Source of the DNA: Azohydromonas aeria
GTDB taxonomy: Bacteria; Pseudomonadota; Gammaproteobacteria; Burkholderiales; Burkholderiaceae_C
Assembly: GCF_009760915.1 (NCBI RefSeq)
Contig: NZ_VIDQ01000008.1
Coordinates: 62,001-126,000 of the forward strand
DNA: 64,000 nt
Direction of reading: 5' to 3'
Below the pieces are notes generated by a model. The model saw only the letters and a list, made by a program, of their open reading frames with translations, did no database searches and was not told the DNA's origin. Each line of letters starts with the position of its first letter. Positions within the stretch are counted from its first letter, which is position 1. The position numbers and the translations under genes are program-made. Positions 12,403-21,274 of this stretch are shown piece by piece.

Positions 12403-13203
12403 ATGGGTTTCAGGGTAGTGACGCTCAACCTCAACGGCATCCGCTCCGCGGCTACCAAGGGTTTCGAGGCGTGGGCCGAGGCGGCCGGCGCGGATTTTAT
12501 GGGGGTGCAGGAAGTGCGCGCCCAGGAGGCCGACGTGGTGGACCGCTTCAAGCGCGTCGCCGGCCTCGAAGGCCATTTCCACTTCGCCGTGAAGAAGGGC
12601 TACTCGGGCGTGGGCCTCTACACGAAGCGCGACCCCTCGGCCGTGATCACCGGCTTCGGCTGCGAGGAGTTCGACCCGGAAGGGCGCTATGTCGAGCTGC
12701 GCTTCGACACCAGCGCGCGCAAGCTCAGCCTGATCAGCGCCTACTTCCCCAGCGGCTCCAGCGGCGAGGAGCGGCAGGCGGCGAAGTTCCGCTTCCTGGA
12801 CCGCTTCTGGCACCACCTGGCCGCCCTGCGTGCCGCCGGGCGCGAGTTCATCCTGATGGGCGACTTCAACATCGCGCACCAGGCCCTCGACCTCAAGAAC
12901 TGGCGCGGCAACCAGAAGAACAGCGGCTTCCTGCCCGAGGAGCGCGCCTGGTTCTCGCGCATGGTCAGCGAGGAAATGGGCCTGGTGGACGTGTACCGCC
13001 GCCTGCATCCCGAGGCCGGCGAGGAGTGCTACACGTGGTGGAGCAACCGCGGCCAGGCCTGGGCCAAGAACGTGGGCTGGCGGCTGGACTACCAGGTGGC
13101 GACGCCGGAGATCGCGCACAGCGCGCATGCGGCGTCGGTGCACAAGGCGTCGCGGTTCTCGGACCATGCGCCGTTGACGGTCGATTACGGCTGGGCGCTT
13201 TGA
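12403..13203 (+). CDS. xthA: exodeoxyribonuclease III (AP endonuclease family)
   Basis: 266-residue endonuclease/exonuclease/phosphatase-fold enzyme of the ExoIII type, acting at abasic sites and 3' ends in DNA repair. Conserved positions are visible: Asn in LNLNGIRSA, Glu in MGVQEVRA, the GDFNIA motif with catalytic Asp/Asn, and the terminal SDHAPL motif with the catalytic His. The start is the ATG used by the family (MxFRVVTLNLNGIRSA). It diverges from pyrE with only 23 bases between the start codons. Confidence 0.92.
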   Translation: MGFRVVTLNLNGIRSAATKGFEAWAEAAGADFMGVQEVRAQEADVVDRFKRVAGLEGHFHFAVKKGYSGVGLYTKRDPSAVITGFGCEEFDPEGRYVELRFDTSARKLSLISAYFPSGSSGEERQAAKFRFLDRFWHHLAALRAAGREFILMGDFNIAHQALDLKNWRGNQKNSGFLPEERAWFSRMVSEEMGLVDVYRRLHPEAGEECYTWWSNRGQAWAKNVGWRLDYQVATPEIAHSAHAASVHKASRFSDHAPLTVDYGWAL

Positions 13204-13247
13204 CGGCCGAGCGACCAAGTACCGGAAAAGTGCTTTTCGCCCCGGCG

Positions 13248-14432
13248 CTAGGCCTTTTTCGCCTTGTTGACGTAGTTGCGAATCAAGTATTCATTGAACA
13301 TTGGGACCGTGAAGGCAATGTCGCCATGCGAAGGACTGTAAATCATTCCTTTGCTGATGATTTGAGCCCGACGAGGCCCCAGGCTCTGATGTGTTTCATT
13401 CAATGCGGTCGCAACGTCTGATGACCGATAAGGGCCAGGGCCCAGTTGAGCCATGGCAATCACGTACTCGCGCTCTTTTGGAGTGAGCCGGTCAAACCGC
13501 ACTTTGAAGAAGCCGTCGTCCAAGCGTCGTGTCGCCGCCCGGGCTGCTTGTGACGCATCCTCAAATTCGATTTGAGGGCCTTGTGCAATGTTCCAACACT
13601 GGTAGCCCCATTCCTGGAGGAAATAAGGGTAGCCTTGGGTCTTCAGCAGAATTTCTTCCAGTGCCTCATCACTGATCTTCTCGCCCTCACTTTCGATGGG
13701 TTGTCTGATGGCGCTCTTCGCGTCGTCGCTCAGCAGAGGACCGACCGCTGGGTAATGAAAAAGTCGCTCGGCATAAGACTTGGCGTCACCTGACAAAGCT
13801 GCAACCTGAGGCAATCCCGCACCGAAAAATAATACCGGCAAATCCTTTTGACTAATCTTGTGCAGGGCCACTATGAGCGCTGCCAAGTCGCTCTCGCGCA
13901 AATACTGAACCTCATCAATGAGCAATGTCCAGGCTTTGCCGGCAGCTTTGGCTGCTTCTCCGACACGAACAAACAATTCGGGCAGGTCATTTTCAATATC
14001 TCCGCTATCAGCCACACCAACTTCTGGATCTACCGATAAGGAAACATCTCCGTAAGATATTTTGAAAACAGACGCAAATGAGCGCAGCGCGCGCAGTGCC
14101 TGATGAGTCTTGACCTTTGCTTGTTCAGCCAGTGAAAATTTGCGGAGTGCTTGGTTGATTTTGGGAACCAGCAGTTCACTCAGCGGCTTGCCTTCTGGCG
14201 CTTCAATGAACGAAGTTATGTGGCCCGAGCGCTCGGCTATCTCTTCAATCTTGTTCAAAAGAACGGTTTTTCCTACACCCCGCAAACCGAGCAGCATTTG
14301 CGATCTACTGGGCTTGCCGATCAGGGCACGCTGAATGGCGATTTGTGCCTCTTCAAGAATGGACTCCCGGCCGGAAAGCTCTGGCGGTTGGCTGCCTGCG
14401 CCTGGCGCGAATGGGTTTCTGACGGGGTCCAC
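13248..14432 (-). CDS. orphan AAA/STAND-like ATPase, probably acquired
   Basis: 394 residues. Walker A GLRGVGKT (49-56) and Walker B WTLLIDEVQYL (168-178, Asp173-Glu174) are intact, followed by a sensor-1-like strand LPVLFFGAGL. The C-terminal third looks like a winged-helix domain (FDRLTPKEREYVIAMAQLG and onwards), giving an Orc1/Cdc6- or STAND-like architecture. I do not recognise a defined function. The GTG start is chosen because GGAGAG lies five bases upstream; a longer frame from a TTG in the palindrome upstream is less likely. Base composition and codon use are clearly AT-richer than the neighbours, which suggests horizontal transfer. No partner gene is visible, and the gene is isolated between xthA and the esterase gene. 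Confidence 0.8.
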   Translation of the reverse strand: MDPVRNPFAPGAGSQPPELSGRESILEEAQIAIQRALIGKPSRSQMLLGLRGVGKTVLLNKIEEIAERSGHITSFIEAPEGKPLSELLVPKINQALRKFSLAEQAKVKTHQALRALRSFASVFKISYGDVSLSVDPEVGVADSGDIENDLPELFVRVGEAAKAAGKAWTLLIDEVQYLRESDLAALIVALHKISQKDLPVLFFGAGLPQVAALSGDAKSYAERLFHYPAVGPLLSDDAKSAIRQPIESEGEKISDEALEEILLKTQGYPYFLQEWGYQCWNIAQGPQIEFEDASQAARAATRRLDDGFFKVRFDRLTPKEREYVIAMAQLGPGPYRSSDVATALNETHQSLGPRRAQIISKGMIYSPSHGDIAFTVPMFNEYLIRNYVNKAKKA

Positions 14433-14452
14433 GGTCTCTCCGCAAGACGAAG

Positions 14453-14466
14453 CTATCAATTGATAG
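14453..14466. promoter_or_regulatory. 14-base perfect palindrome upstream of the orphan ATPase
   Basis: CTATCAATTGATAG is a perfect palindrome 21 bases upstream of the ATPase start, inside the only AT-rich intergenic stretch nearby (14443-14522). Position and symmetry fit an operator, perhaps for autoregulation, but no regulator gene is adjacent. Confidence 0.45.
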
Positions 14467-14522
14467 GGTAGTCTATGCTGAACAGGATAACTTTACTTAG
14501 TTTTTTGTAGACATCCTGCCCC

Positions 14523-15206
<684 letters not shown>

Positions 15207-15209
15207 GGG

Positions 15210-16388
15210 TCAGGGCTCCGGGGATGAGGTCGTGGTGGATGATGGGGACGAAGGCGCGCGCGCCATGCAGCGCTGCCAGCGCTGCTGCACGCGCTCGGCG
15301 AACCAGCGCGTGCTCAGGGGGCGGCTGATCTTGGGGCCGCTCAGCGCGATGTCGGGCACCACCGCGCGCGGCAGGGTGCGGCGCTCGTTGCGCTCGGCCA
15401 GCTCGAACACCTTGCGGTGCAGCGCGCTGCGCTCGAAGCCGGCTGTGGTGCCCTGCTCCAGCGCGCGCCGCGCCTCGGATTCCGACAGCCCCAGCCGCGG
15501 CGCCAGCGCCAGCGCGGCCGATTCGGTCGCGCCGCGCTGGCCGTCGCCGCGAAGTAGATCGCCGTCGGGCGTGAGCGGGATGCCCGAGGCGGCGCTCAAT
15601 GCCGCCTGAAAGGCCGCGTTGCGGCTGGCCCAGCGCCCGGCGTTGAAGTCGGCGAAGCGGTAGATCGGCCGCTCGTAGGGCGCGGCGTAGTCGAGCAGGT
15701 GCGCGATGCCGAAGTACAGGCCGCCGCGGCGGCTGAACACCGCCTGGCGCACGCCGCCGTCGAGCGGGTACGGATAGCCCTGCGCATGCGCCTCGGCCCA
15801 GGCGACGCTGACCTGCATCGGCCCGCCGGTGCGCACCGGGTTGAGCTTGCCGAACAGGCGCTGGCCCAGCGGCACGCGCTCGATCAGGTCCTCGAAGGTC
15901 TCGCTGAGCTGGCGCTCGGTGCGCGCCTGGTCGATGCGCTCGGCGTAGCTGCGCCCGTCCGACGAGGGCAGCTGCAGCGCCGCCGACACCAGCAGCGAGG
16001 GCACGCCCACGCGGCCCGCGCGCTCGTCGATCTCCTTGCGCGCGATCGCGCCCAGGTTGGGCACCGGCGGGTCGGCCTTGAAGCCCGATTCCTGCTCGAT
16101 CACGCCCAACGCGGCGCAGAAGTTGGCGGCCGTGGGCGGGATCTGCAGCGCCGAGAAGGCGGCATAGACGTCGGTGGCCCAGCCGGCGCGGTCGGGCAGG
16201 TTGCCGGGCAGCAGCTGCAGCAGCAGCGCGCGGCTGTCCTGCGGGCGCGGCCAGGTGGCGGTGGGCTGCGTCTCGCCGCCGGCGCAGCCGGCCAGCAGCG
16301 CCGCCACGGCCAGCGCCGGCGCGGTCCACGGCGCCGCGGCGCGGCGGTCATGGCATTTGTCGGGGACTTGTTCCGGATGGGACGGCAT
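15210..16388 (-). CDS. DUF1615 family lipoprotein
   Basis: 392 residues. A signal peptide ends with lipobox LLAGC, so the protein is probably anchored in the envelope by a lipidated Cys. The mature part matches the DUF1615 family as I know it: conserved blocks around FCAALGVIEQESGFKADPP and the PMQVSVAWAE segment resemble a lytic-transglycosylase-like fold (Glu in VIEQESGF could be catalytic), but the activity is not established. Start chosen at the ATG giving the signal peptide. Located two genes from other envelope-related genes (M48 peptidase, AmpG). Confidence 0.8.
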   Translation of the reverse strand: MPSHPEQVPDKCHDRRAAAPWTAPALAVAALLAGCAGGETQPTATWPRPQDSRALLLQLLPGNLPDRAGWATDVYAAFSALQIPPTAANFCAALGVIEQESGFKADPPVPNLGAIARKEIDERAGRVGVPSLLVSAALQLPSSDGRSYAERIDQARTERQLSETFEDLIERVPLGQRLFGKLNPVRTGGPMQVSVAWAEAHAQGYPYPLDGGVRQAVFSRRGGLYFGIAHLLDYAAPYERPIYRFADFNAGRWASRNAAFQAALSAASGIPLTPDGDLLRGDGQRGATESAALALAPRLGLSESEARRALEQGTTAGFERSALHRKVFELAERNERRTLPRAVVPDIALSGPKISRPLSTRWFAERVQQRWQRCMARAPSSPSSTTTSSPEP

Positions 16389-16442
16389 CGCTGCTCCAGC
16401 GGCAGGCGCGGTGCCCGCCTCGTGCCCGCCACAATGGCGGCC

Positions 16443-17081
16443 ATGCTTTGTTACCACACCATCCCCGTCACGCCCTTCCAGCAGAACTGCTCGCTGCTGT
16501 GGTGCGACCAGACCAAAGAGGCCGTGCTCATCGACGCCGGCGGCGAGATCGGCCTGCTGCGCGCCGCGGTGCAGGAGCGGAAGTTGAAGCTCGTGGCGCT
16601 GTGGCTGACGCATGCGCACATCGACCATGCCGGCGGCGCCGGGCAGCTCGCGCGCGAAGAGGGGCTGCCCATCGTCGGCCCGCACCGCGGCGACCAGTTC
16701 TGGATCGACGGCCTGCCGCAGCAGAGCCGCATGTTCGGCTTCCCGCCGGCCGAGCAGTTCACGCCCACGCGCTGGCTGGAGGACGGCGACGAGGTGCAGC
16801 TCGGAAACAGCAAGGTGTCGGTGCGCCATTGCCCCGGACACACCCCGGGCCACGTCGTGTTCCACGCGGCGGAGATCAAGCGCTGCTTCGTGGGCGACGT
16901 GCTGTTCGCCGGCAGCATCGGCCGCACCGACTTCCCGCAGGGCAACCACGACCAGCTGATTGCCAGCATCACGCAGCGGCTGTGGCCCATGGGCGACGAC
17001 ACGGTGTTCATCCCCGGACACGGGCCGGAAAGCAGCTTCGGCCAGGAGCGCCGGTTCAACCCCTACGTGCGCGGCACCTGA
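16443..17081 (+). CDS. metallo-beta-lactamase-fold hydrolase (GloB/YcbL-like)
   Basis: 212 residues. The metal-binding motif THAHIDHAGG, a second His in CPGHTPGH, Asp in FVGDVLFAGSIGRTDF and His in PGHGPESSFGQE give the complete binuclear metal site of the glyoxalase II-like branch. Family members hydrolyse S-lactoylglutathione or related thioesters. The second of two close in-frame ATGs is used because it matches the family N terminus (MLxYxxIPVTPFQQN). Convergent with the M48 peptidase gene, 12 bases apart. Confidence 0.9.
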   Translation: MLCYHTIPVTPFQQNCSLLWCDQTKEAVLIDAGGEIGLLRAAVQERKLKLVALWLTHAHIDHAGGAGQLAREEGLPIVGPHRGDQFWIDGLPQQSRMFGFPPAEQFTPTRWLEDGDEVQLGNSKVSVRHCPGHTPGHVVFHAAEIKRCFVGDVLFAGSIGRTDFPQGNHDQLIASITQRLWPMGDDTVFIPGHGPESSFGQERRFNPYVRGT

Positions 17082-17093
17082 GGCCAGGCGCCG

Positions 17094-18014
17094 TCAGCGC
17101 GGCGCCGGCGGCCCGAACTGCCGCGTCGGCTTCGGGGCCTGCGCGTACAGCGGCTGCACCCGCGGTAGCCGCGCCTCGATGTCGCGGATGCGCGCGCTGC
17201 CCGTGGGGTGCGTGGACATGAAGGCCAGCGGCTCGCCCTGGCTGACGGCCATCATCTTCTTCCACAGGCTCACGCCGGCGGCCGGGTCGTAGCCCGCGCG
17301 CGCCGCCAGCTCCATGCCCACGATGTCGGCCTCGGACTCGTCCTCGCGGCTGAACTTCAGCGTCAGCAGCTGGCTGCCCATGCCCAGCACCTGGTTGCCC
17401 AGGTTTCCGAGGCCCAGCACCGAGGACAGCACGCCCGCGCCGATCTGCGTCGCGGCCGACTTGCCCATGCGCTCGCGCGCGTGCTCGCGCAGCGCGTGCG
17501 CCACCTCGTGGCCCATGATGGTCGCGACCTCGTCGTCGCTGAGCTGCAGCTGCTGCAGGATGCCGTAGTAGAAGGCGATCTTGCCCCCGGGCATGCAGAA
17601 GGCGTTGAGCTCCTTGCTGCCGATCAGGTTCACCTCCCAGCGCCACTGCCGCGCGCGCCGGTTCCAGTCGTCGGCGAAGGGCACGATGCGCTGCGCGATG
17701 TAGCGCAGCCGCTGCAGCTGCGGATTCGATTCCGGCGCCAGCGCGCGCTGCCGCGCGGCTTCCGACAGCAGCTGCTTGTACTGCTGCGCCGCGGCCGCCT
17801 CCACCTCCTCGGCCGGCACCAGCTTCGAGAAGGTGGACTCCGAGCCCACTTCCTCGCGCACGCCCTGCGCACAGGCCGGCAGCAGCGCACTGCCCAGCAG
17901 CAGGCCGGTGAACAGGCGCCGCGAGCGGTTCACGCCGCAGCACTCGCAGCCGGCGTGCAGCCCGGGCAGGGAAGTGGCGATCTCGGCATCGGTGCGGAAG
18001 GCGTCGGTGCTCAT
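17094..18014 (-). CDS. M48 family zinc metallopeptidase, exported
   Basis: 306 residues. The zinc motif MGHEVAHALREH and the downstream third ligand in SREDESEADIVG identify an M48 peptidase of the BepA/LoiP group, which act in outer-membrane protein quality control. The N terminus carries NRSRRLFTGLLLGSALLPAC: a twin-arginine-like RR followed by a hydrophobic stretch and a lipobox-like LLPAC, so it may be a Tat-exported lipoprotein. A longer open frame (start at 18071) exists but the ATG used here places the signal better. A Cys-rich CECC segment precedes the signal. Confidence 0.88.
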   Translation of the reverse strand: MSTDAFRTDAEIATSLPGLHAGCECCGVNRSRRLFTGLLLGSALLPACAQGVREEVGSESTFSKLVPAEEVEAAAAQQYKQLLSEAARQRALAPESNPQLQRLRYIAQRIVPFADDWNRRARQWRWEVNLIGSKELNAFCMPGGKIAFYYGILQQLQLSDDEVATIMGHEVAHALREHARERMGKSAATQIGAGVLSSVLGLGNLGNQVLGMGSQLLTLKFSREDESEADIVGMELAARAGYDPAAGVSLWKKMMAVSQGEPLAFMSTHPTGSARIRDIEARLPRVQPLYAQAPKPTRQFGPPAPR

Positions 18015-18149
18015 GGCGTCGTCCTCGGGCCGCGTCAGGGGGCGGCCATGGTTCGTTGGAATGGCGTGCAACGGGCAGGGTCCGTGCCCGGCTGACGCGA
18101 ATTGGGGGCTGTTGACAACCGTTGCAAGTGAATCACGGGCAGGCCGGGC

Positions 18150-19751
18150 TCAATCGTCGGCGGCCGCCGGCGCGTCCGGATCGACTTCCAGCGCCCGCAC
18201 GCTCGCGCGCAGCGCCCACAGCATCGCCAGCGCCGGCAGCGCCGCCAGCGTGGAGACGATGAAGAAGGTCGGCCAGCCGATCGACTCGGCCAGCACCCCG
18301 GCCAGCGGCCCCACCCAGACTCGGCCCACCGCGGCGAAGGCGCTCAGCAGCGCGTACTGCGTGGCCGTGAAGCGCTGGTTGCACAGGCTCATCAGGAAGG
18401 CCACGAAGGCGGCCGTGCCCATGCCGCCGGAGAGGTTCTCCCCCGCGATGACCAGCAGCAGCCCGCCGTCCACCGCCGTGGGCTGCGCCAGCTTCAGGAA
18501 ACCCCAGTCGAAGGCCGGCACGGTCAGGCCCGGGATCACGCCCTTGCCCGACACCGCCAGCCACCAGAAGCCCAGGTTGCTGGCCATCTGCAAGAGGCCG
18601 AACAGCAGCAGCGAGCGCCACAGCCCCAGCTTGAGCATCAGCGCCCCGCCCACGAGCGCGCCGAGGATGGTCAGCCACAGCCCGATGAGCTTGTTGACCA
18701 CGCCCACCTCCGCCGGGCTGAAGGCCATGGCTTTCAGCAGGAACGGCGTCAGCAGCGAGCCGGCGAAGGCGTCGCCCAGCTTGTAGAGCACGATGAAGGC
18801 GAGGAAGGCGCCGGCGCCGCGCTGGCTGAAGTAGCTGCGTAGCCCGGCCAGCAGCGTCTCGAACTTCGCCGCCCGCGCCGCCCAGGCCGCCAGCGGCAGC
18901 GTGAAGGCGATGCCCAGCATCAGCGCCAGCAGCTCGGTCCATTTCACCTGCAGCGCCGGCGCCAGGGTGCTGCCGCTCCACAGCGGCGAGAGCAGCGCCT
19001 GCGCCAGCGGCAGGGCGAAACGGTCGCTGAGCAGGTACCCGACCGCCACGGCGGCCATGACGGCCAGGAAGCCGGTCACGTCGTGCCGCGCCACCGTGCG
19101 CGGCGCCTCGGCACGCGGCAGCCGCGGCAGCAGCACGGCGGAGACGACGGCCGCGCCGACCATCAGCATCGCCATCAGGCGGTACACGCCGGGCCAGGTG
19201 AAGGCGCCGCCCTGGGCCGGGTCGGTCCAGATCAGGGCCACGCCGCCGGAGAGGATCATGGCCAGCCGGTAGCCCATGACGTTGAGCGAGGACCCCAGGC
19301 CGCGCTCGCGCGCGGGCAGCAGGTCGGTGCGGTAGGCGTCGATGACCACGTCCTGCGAGGCCGACAGGAACGCCACCGCCACCGCCAGCAGCGCGAAGGC
19401 GCGCGTGGCGCCCGCCGGCGGCGTGGCTGCCATCAGCAGCAGCGCGCCGGCCAGCAGCAGCTGCGTCAGCACCAGCCAGCCGCGCCGGCGCCCCAGGCCC
19501 GGCGGCTCGAAGCGGTCCATCAGCGGCGCCCACAGGAACTTGAAGGTGTAGGGCAGGCCCACCAGGCTGAGGAAGCCGATAGTGGCCAGGTCCAGGCCCT
19601 CGGCCGAGAGCCAGGCCTGCATCGCCTGGCCGGTGAGCGCCAGCGGCAGCCCCGAGGCGAAGCCCAGCAGCGTGACAGCGAGGAAGCGGTGGACGGCGGC
19701 CGCGCGCTGCGCCGGCGTGCGCGCCACGGCGGCGGCGGGGGAGGAAGGCAT
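18150..19751 (-). CDS. ampG: muropeptide permease AmpG (MFS)
   Basis: 533-residue major-facilitator protein with about 12-14 hydrophobic helices. Family hallmarks near the N terminus include LGFASGLPLALTGQAMQAWL and the loop LWAPLMDRFEPPGLGRRRGW, typical of AmpG. It imports anhydromuropeptides from the periplasm for peptidoglycan recycling, and in many species influences beta-lactamase induction. An AmgK-type sugar kinase for the downstream recycling route is encoded at 47665-48723. The ATG is preferred to the TTG one codon upstream. Confidence 0.92.
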   Translation of the reverse strand: MPSSPAAAVARTPAQRAAAVHRFLAVTLLGFASGLPLALTGQAMQAWLSAEGLDLATIGFLSLVGLPYTFKFLWAPLMDRFEPPGLGRRRGWLVLTQLLLAGALLLMAATPPAGATRAFALLAVAVAFLSASQDVVIDAYRTDLLPARERGLGSSLNVMGYRLAMILSGGVALIWTDPAQGGAFTWPGVYRLMAMLMVGAAVVSAVLLPRLPRAEAPRTVARHDVTGFLAVMAAVAVGYLLSDRFALPLAQALLSPLWSGSTLAPALQVKWTELLALMLGIAFTLPLAAWAARAAKFETLLAGLRSYFSQRGAGAFLAFIVLYKLGDAFAGSLLTPFLLKAMAFSPAEVGVVNKLIGLWLTILGALVGGALMLKLGLWRSLLLFGLLQMASNLGFWWLAVSGKGVIPGLTVPAFDWGFLKLAQPTAVDGGLLLVIAGENLSGGMGTAAFVAFLMSLCNQRFTATQYALLSAFAAVGRVWVGPLAGVLAESIGWPTFFIVSTLAALPALAMLWALRASVRALEVDPDAPAAADD

Positions 19752-19791
19752 CAAGGGATTCTAGGCAGCCGCCCCGGCGCAGCCGGGCATG

Positions 19792-19823
19792 GCGGCCGGC
19801 GCGCTTCGGCGCGCACCGGCCGC
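19792..19823 (-). terminator. GC-rich hairpin between RTX gene and ampG
   Basis: Stem GCGGCCGG/CCGGCCGC extended by a 5-base inner stem with a 2-base bulge and a 4-base loop. A second small hairpin lies just downstream. There is no T-tract, so termination by this element alone is uncertain. Confidence 0.35.
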
Positions 19824-19835
19824 TGCCGTGGGTCC

Positions 19836-21224
19836 TTACAGCACGAAGTCGCCGGCCGCCAGCGTCTTGGGCACCGTGCCGACGAGCTGGAGCTCGAACT
19901 CGGCGGCCTTGTCGGTGTCGGTGTTGAAGGAAATCACGCCGTTGGCGTAGGTCAGCTGGCCCGGCGCCGTGCCGAAGGCGCTGCCACTCACCAGGGTGAA
20001 GGCCTGGTTGCCGGCCAGGGCTGGCTTGGCGTCGAGCAGCGACAGGTCGATCAGGTCCTGCCCCGGCACGAAATCGACGATGGCATCGCGCGACGAGCCC
20101 AGGCCCAGGTCGGTCCAGGCGGCGAAGCGGAAGACATCCTTGCCGCCCTCGCCGGCCAGGCGGTCCGTGCCCGCGCCGCCCACGAGCGTGTCGTTGCCCG
20201 CGCCGCCCGCCAGCGTGTCCTTGCCCGCGCCGCCGTCGAGCACGTTGGCGCCGGCATTGCCGGTGAGGGTATTGGCCGCGGCATTGCCGCTGCCGTTGAG
20301 GTTCGCGCTGCCGGTGAGCACGAGCTTTTCGAGATTGGCGCCCAGGGTCCAGGACAGGCTGGACTGCACGGTGTCGATTTCCTTGCCGTTGGTGGAAGTT
20401 TCGCGAATATCGTCCCGCGCATGGTCCACCACGTAAACGTCGTTGCCCTCGCCGCCGATGAGCGTATCCGCGCCGGCGCCGCCATTGAGGACATTGGCCG
20501 CCTTGTTGCCCGTGAGCACGTTGGCCAGGGCATTGCCGGTGGCATTGACGGCGGCGGTGCCGGTGAGGGTCAGGTTTTCGACGAAGGACACGCCGGCCTG
20601 GGCCGCCAGGTTGAAGGACACGCTGCTTTGCACCAGGTCCGTGCCGCCAGCGTCGGTGGAGCTGTATTGGGACTGGGTTTCAACCACCCGGTCACCGGCG
20701 TTGTCCACGACATAGGTGTCGTCACCGCTGCCGCCGAGCATCGTGTCGGCGCCGGCGCCGCCGACGAGGGAGTCCCGGCCATCGCCGCCGTCCAGCACGT
20801 CGTTGCCGCCCATGCCGTCGAGGGTGTCGTTGCCGGTACTCGACAGCAGCATGTCTGCGTAGTTGTTGCCCGTGATCCGGTCGTTGCCCGACAGCATGGA
20901 CAGCGACGACGTGAGGTCGGGAAAATTGCCGTTGTCGTCGAAAATGAGGTTCAAATCCGAAGCTTCCAGCATTGGCTTGGATTTCGAATTGGCAATGGAT
21001 ATTGAATCCATCCTCATGGTGAAATAATTCAGCTCGGTCACGACCGCTTTGACCCTTATGGCGCCGTCAGCCATGGAAAATGAAATCCTGACCGTGTCGC
21101 CGTCAATCCTGCTTATTCTGGGATTGTCGTCCACGTCCAGCAGGTCAATATCGAGCAGGGAGCTTTCCTCATCGCTCATGTTCACGCCGGTGCCCAGCGT
21201 GTCGTACATCTTGAACGTCGCCAT
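19836..21224 (-). CDS. RTX calcium-binding protein, type I secretion substrate candidate
   Basis: 462 residues. After an N-terminal region of about 110 residues without a domain I recognise, three clusters of glycine-rich nonapeptides (for example DGGDGRDSLVGGAGADTML, LNGGAGADTLIGGEGNDVY, LDGGAGKDTLAGGAGNDTL) form calcium-binding parallel beta rolls. Linker segments of the form NLTLTGTAAVNATGNALANV lie between them. The C-terminal 90 residues resemble the serralysin C-terminal domain and end in AAGDFVL, a type I secretion-like tail. There is no protease or lipase domain. The 5' end is AT-richer than its surroundings. Own ribosome site GAGGGG upstream; no ABC/MFP secretion genes in the window. 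Lies 50 bases downstream of the NRPS gene on the same strand. Confidence 0.88.
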   Translation of the reverse strand: MATFKMYDTLGTGVNMSDEESSLLDIDLLDVDDNPRISRIDGDTVRISFSMADGAIRVKAVVTELNYFTMRMDSISIANSKSKPMLEASDLNLIFDDNGNFPDLTSSLSMLSGNDRITGNNYADMLLSSTGNDTLDGMGGNDVLDGGDGRDSLVGGAGADTMLGGSGDDTYVVDNAGDRVVETQSQYSSTDAGGTDLVQSSVSFNLAAQAGVSFVENLTLTGTAAVNATGNALANVLTGNKAANVLNGGAGADTLIGGEGNDVYVVDHARDDIRETSTNGKEIDTVQSSLSWTLGANLEKLVLTGSANLNGSGNAAANTLTGNAGANVLDGGAGKDTLAGGAGNDTLVGGAGTDRLAGEGGKDVFRFAAWTDLGLGSSRDAIVDFVPGQDLIDLSLLDAKPALAGNQAFTLVSGSAFGTAPGQLTYANGVISFNTDTDKAAEFELQLVGTVPKTLAAGDFVL

Positions 21225-21274
21225 TTGTTTTCCCCTCTGATCAGGATTTATTCAGAAAGCGTCATTTTGAAGGG

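Noticed and set aside
13248..14522. Prophage or integrative element around the AT-rich ATPase
   Set aside because: No integrase, transposase, tRNA or flanking direct repeats; only a single gene differs in composition.
18116..18124. CAACCGTTG palindrome upstream of the M48 peptidase gene
   Set aside because: Only nine bases, likely by chance in this composition; no second copy seen.
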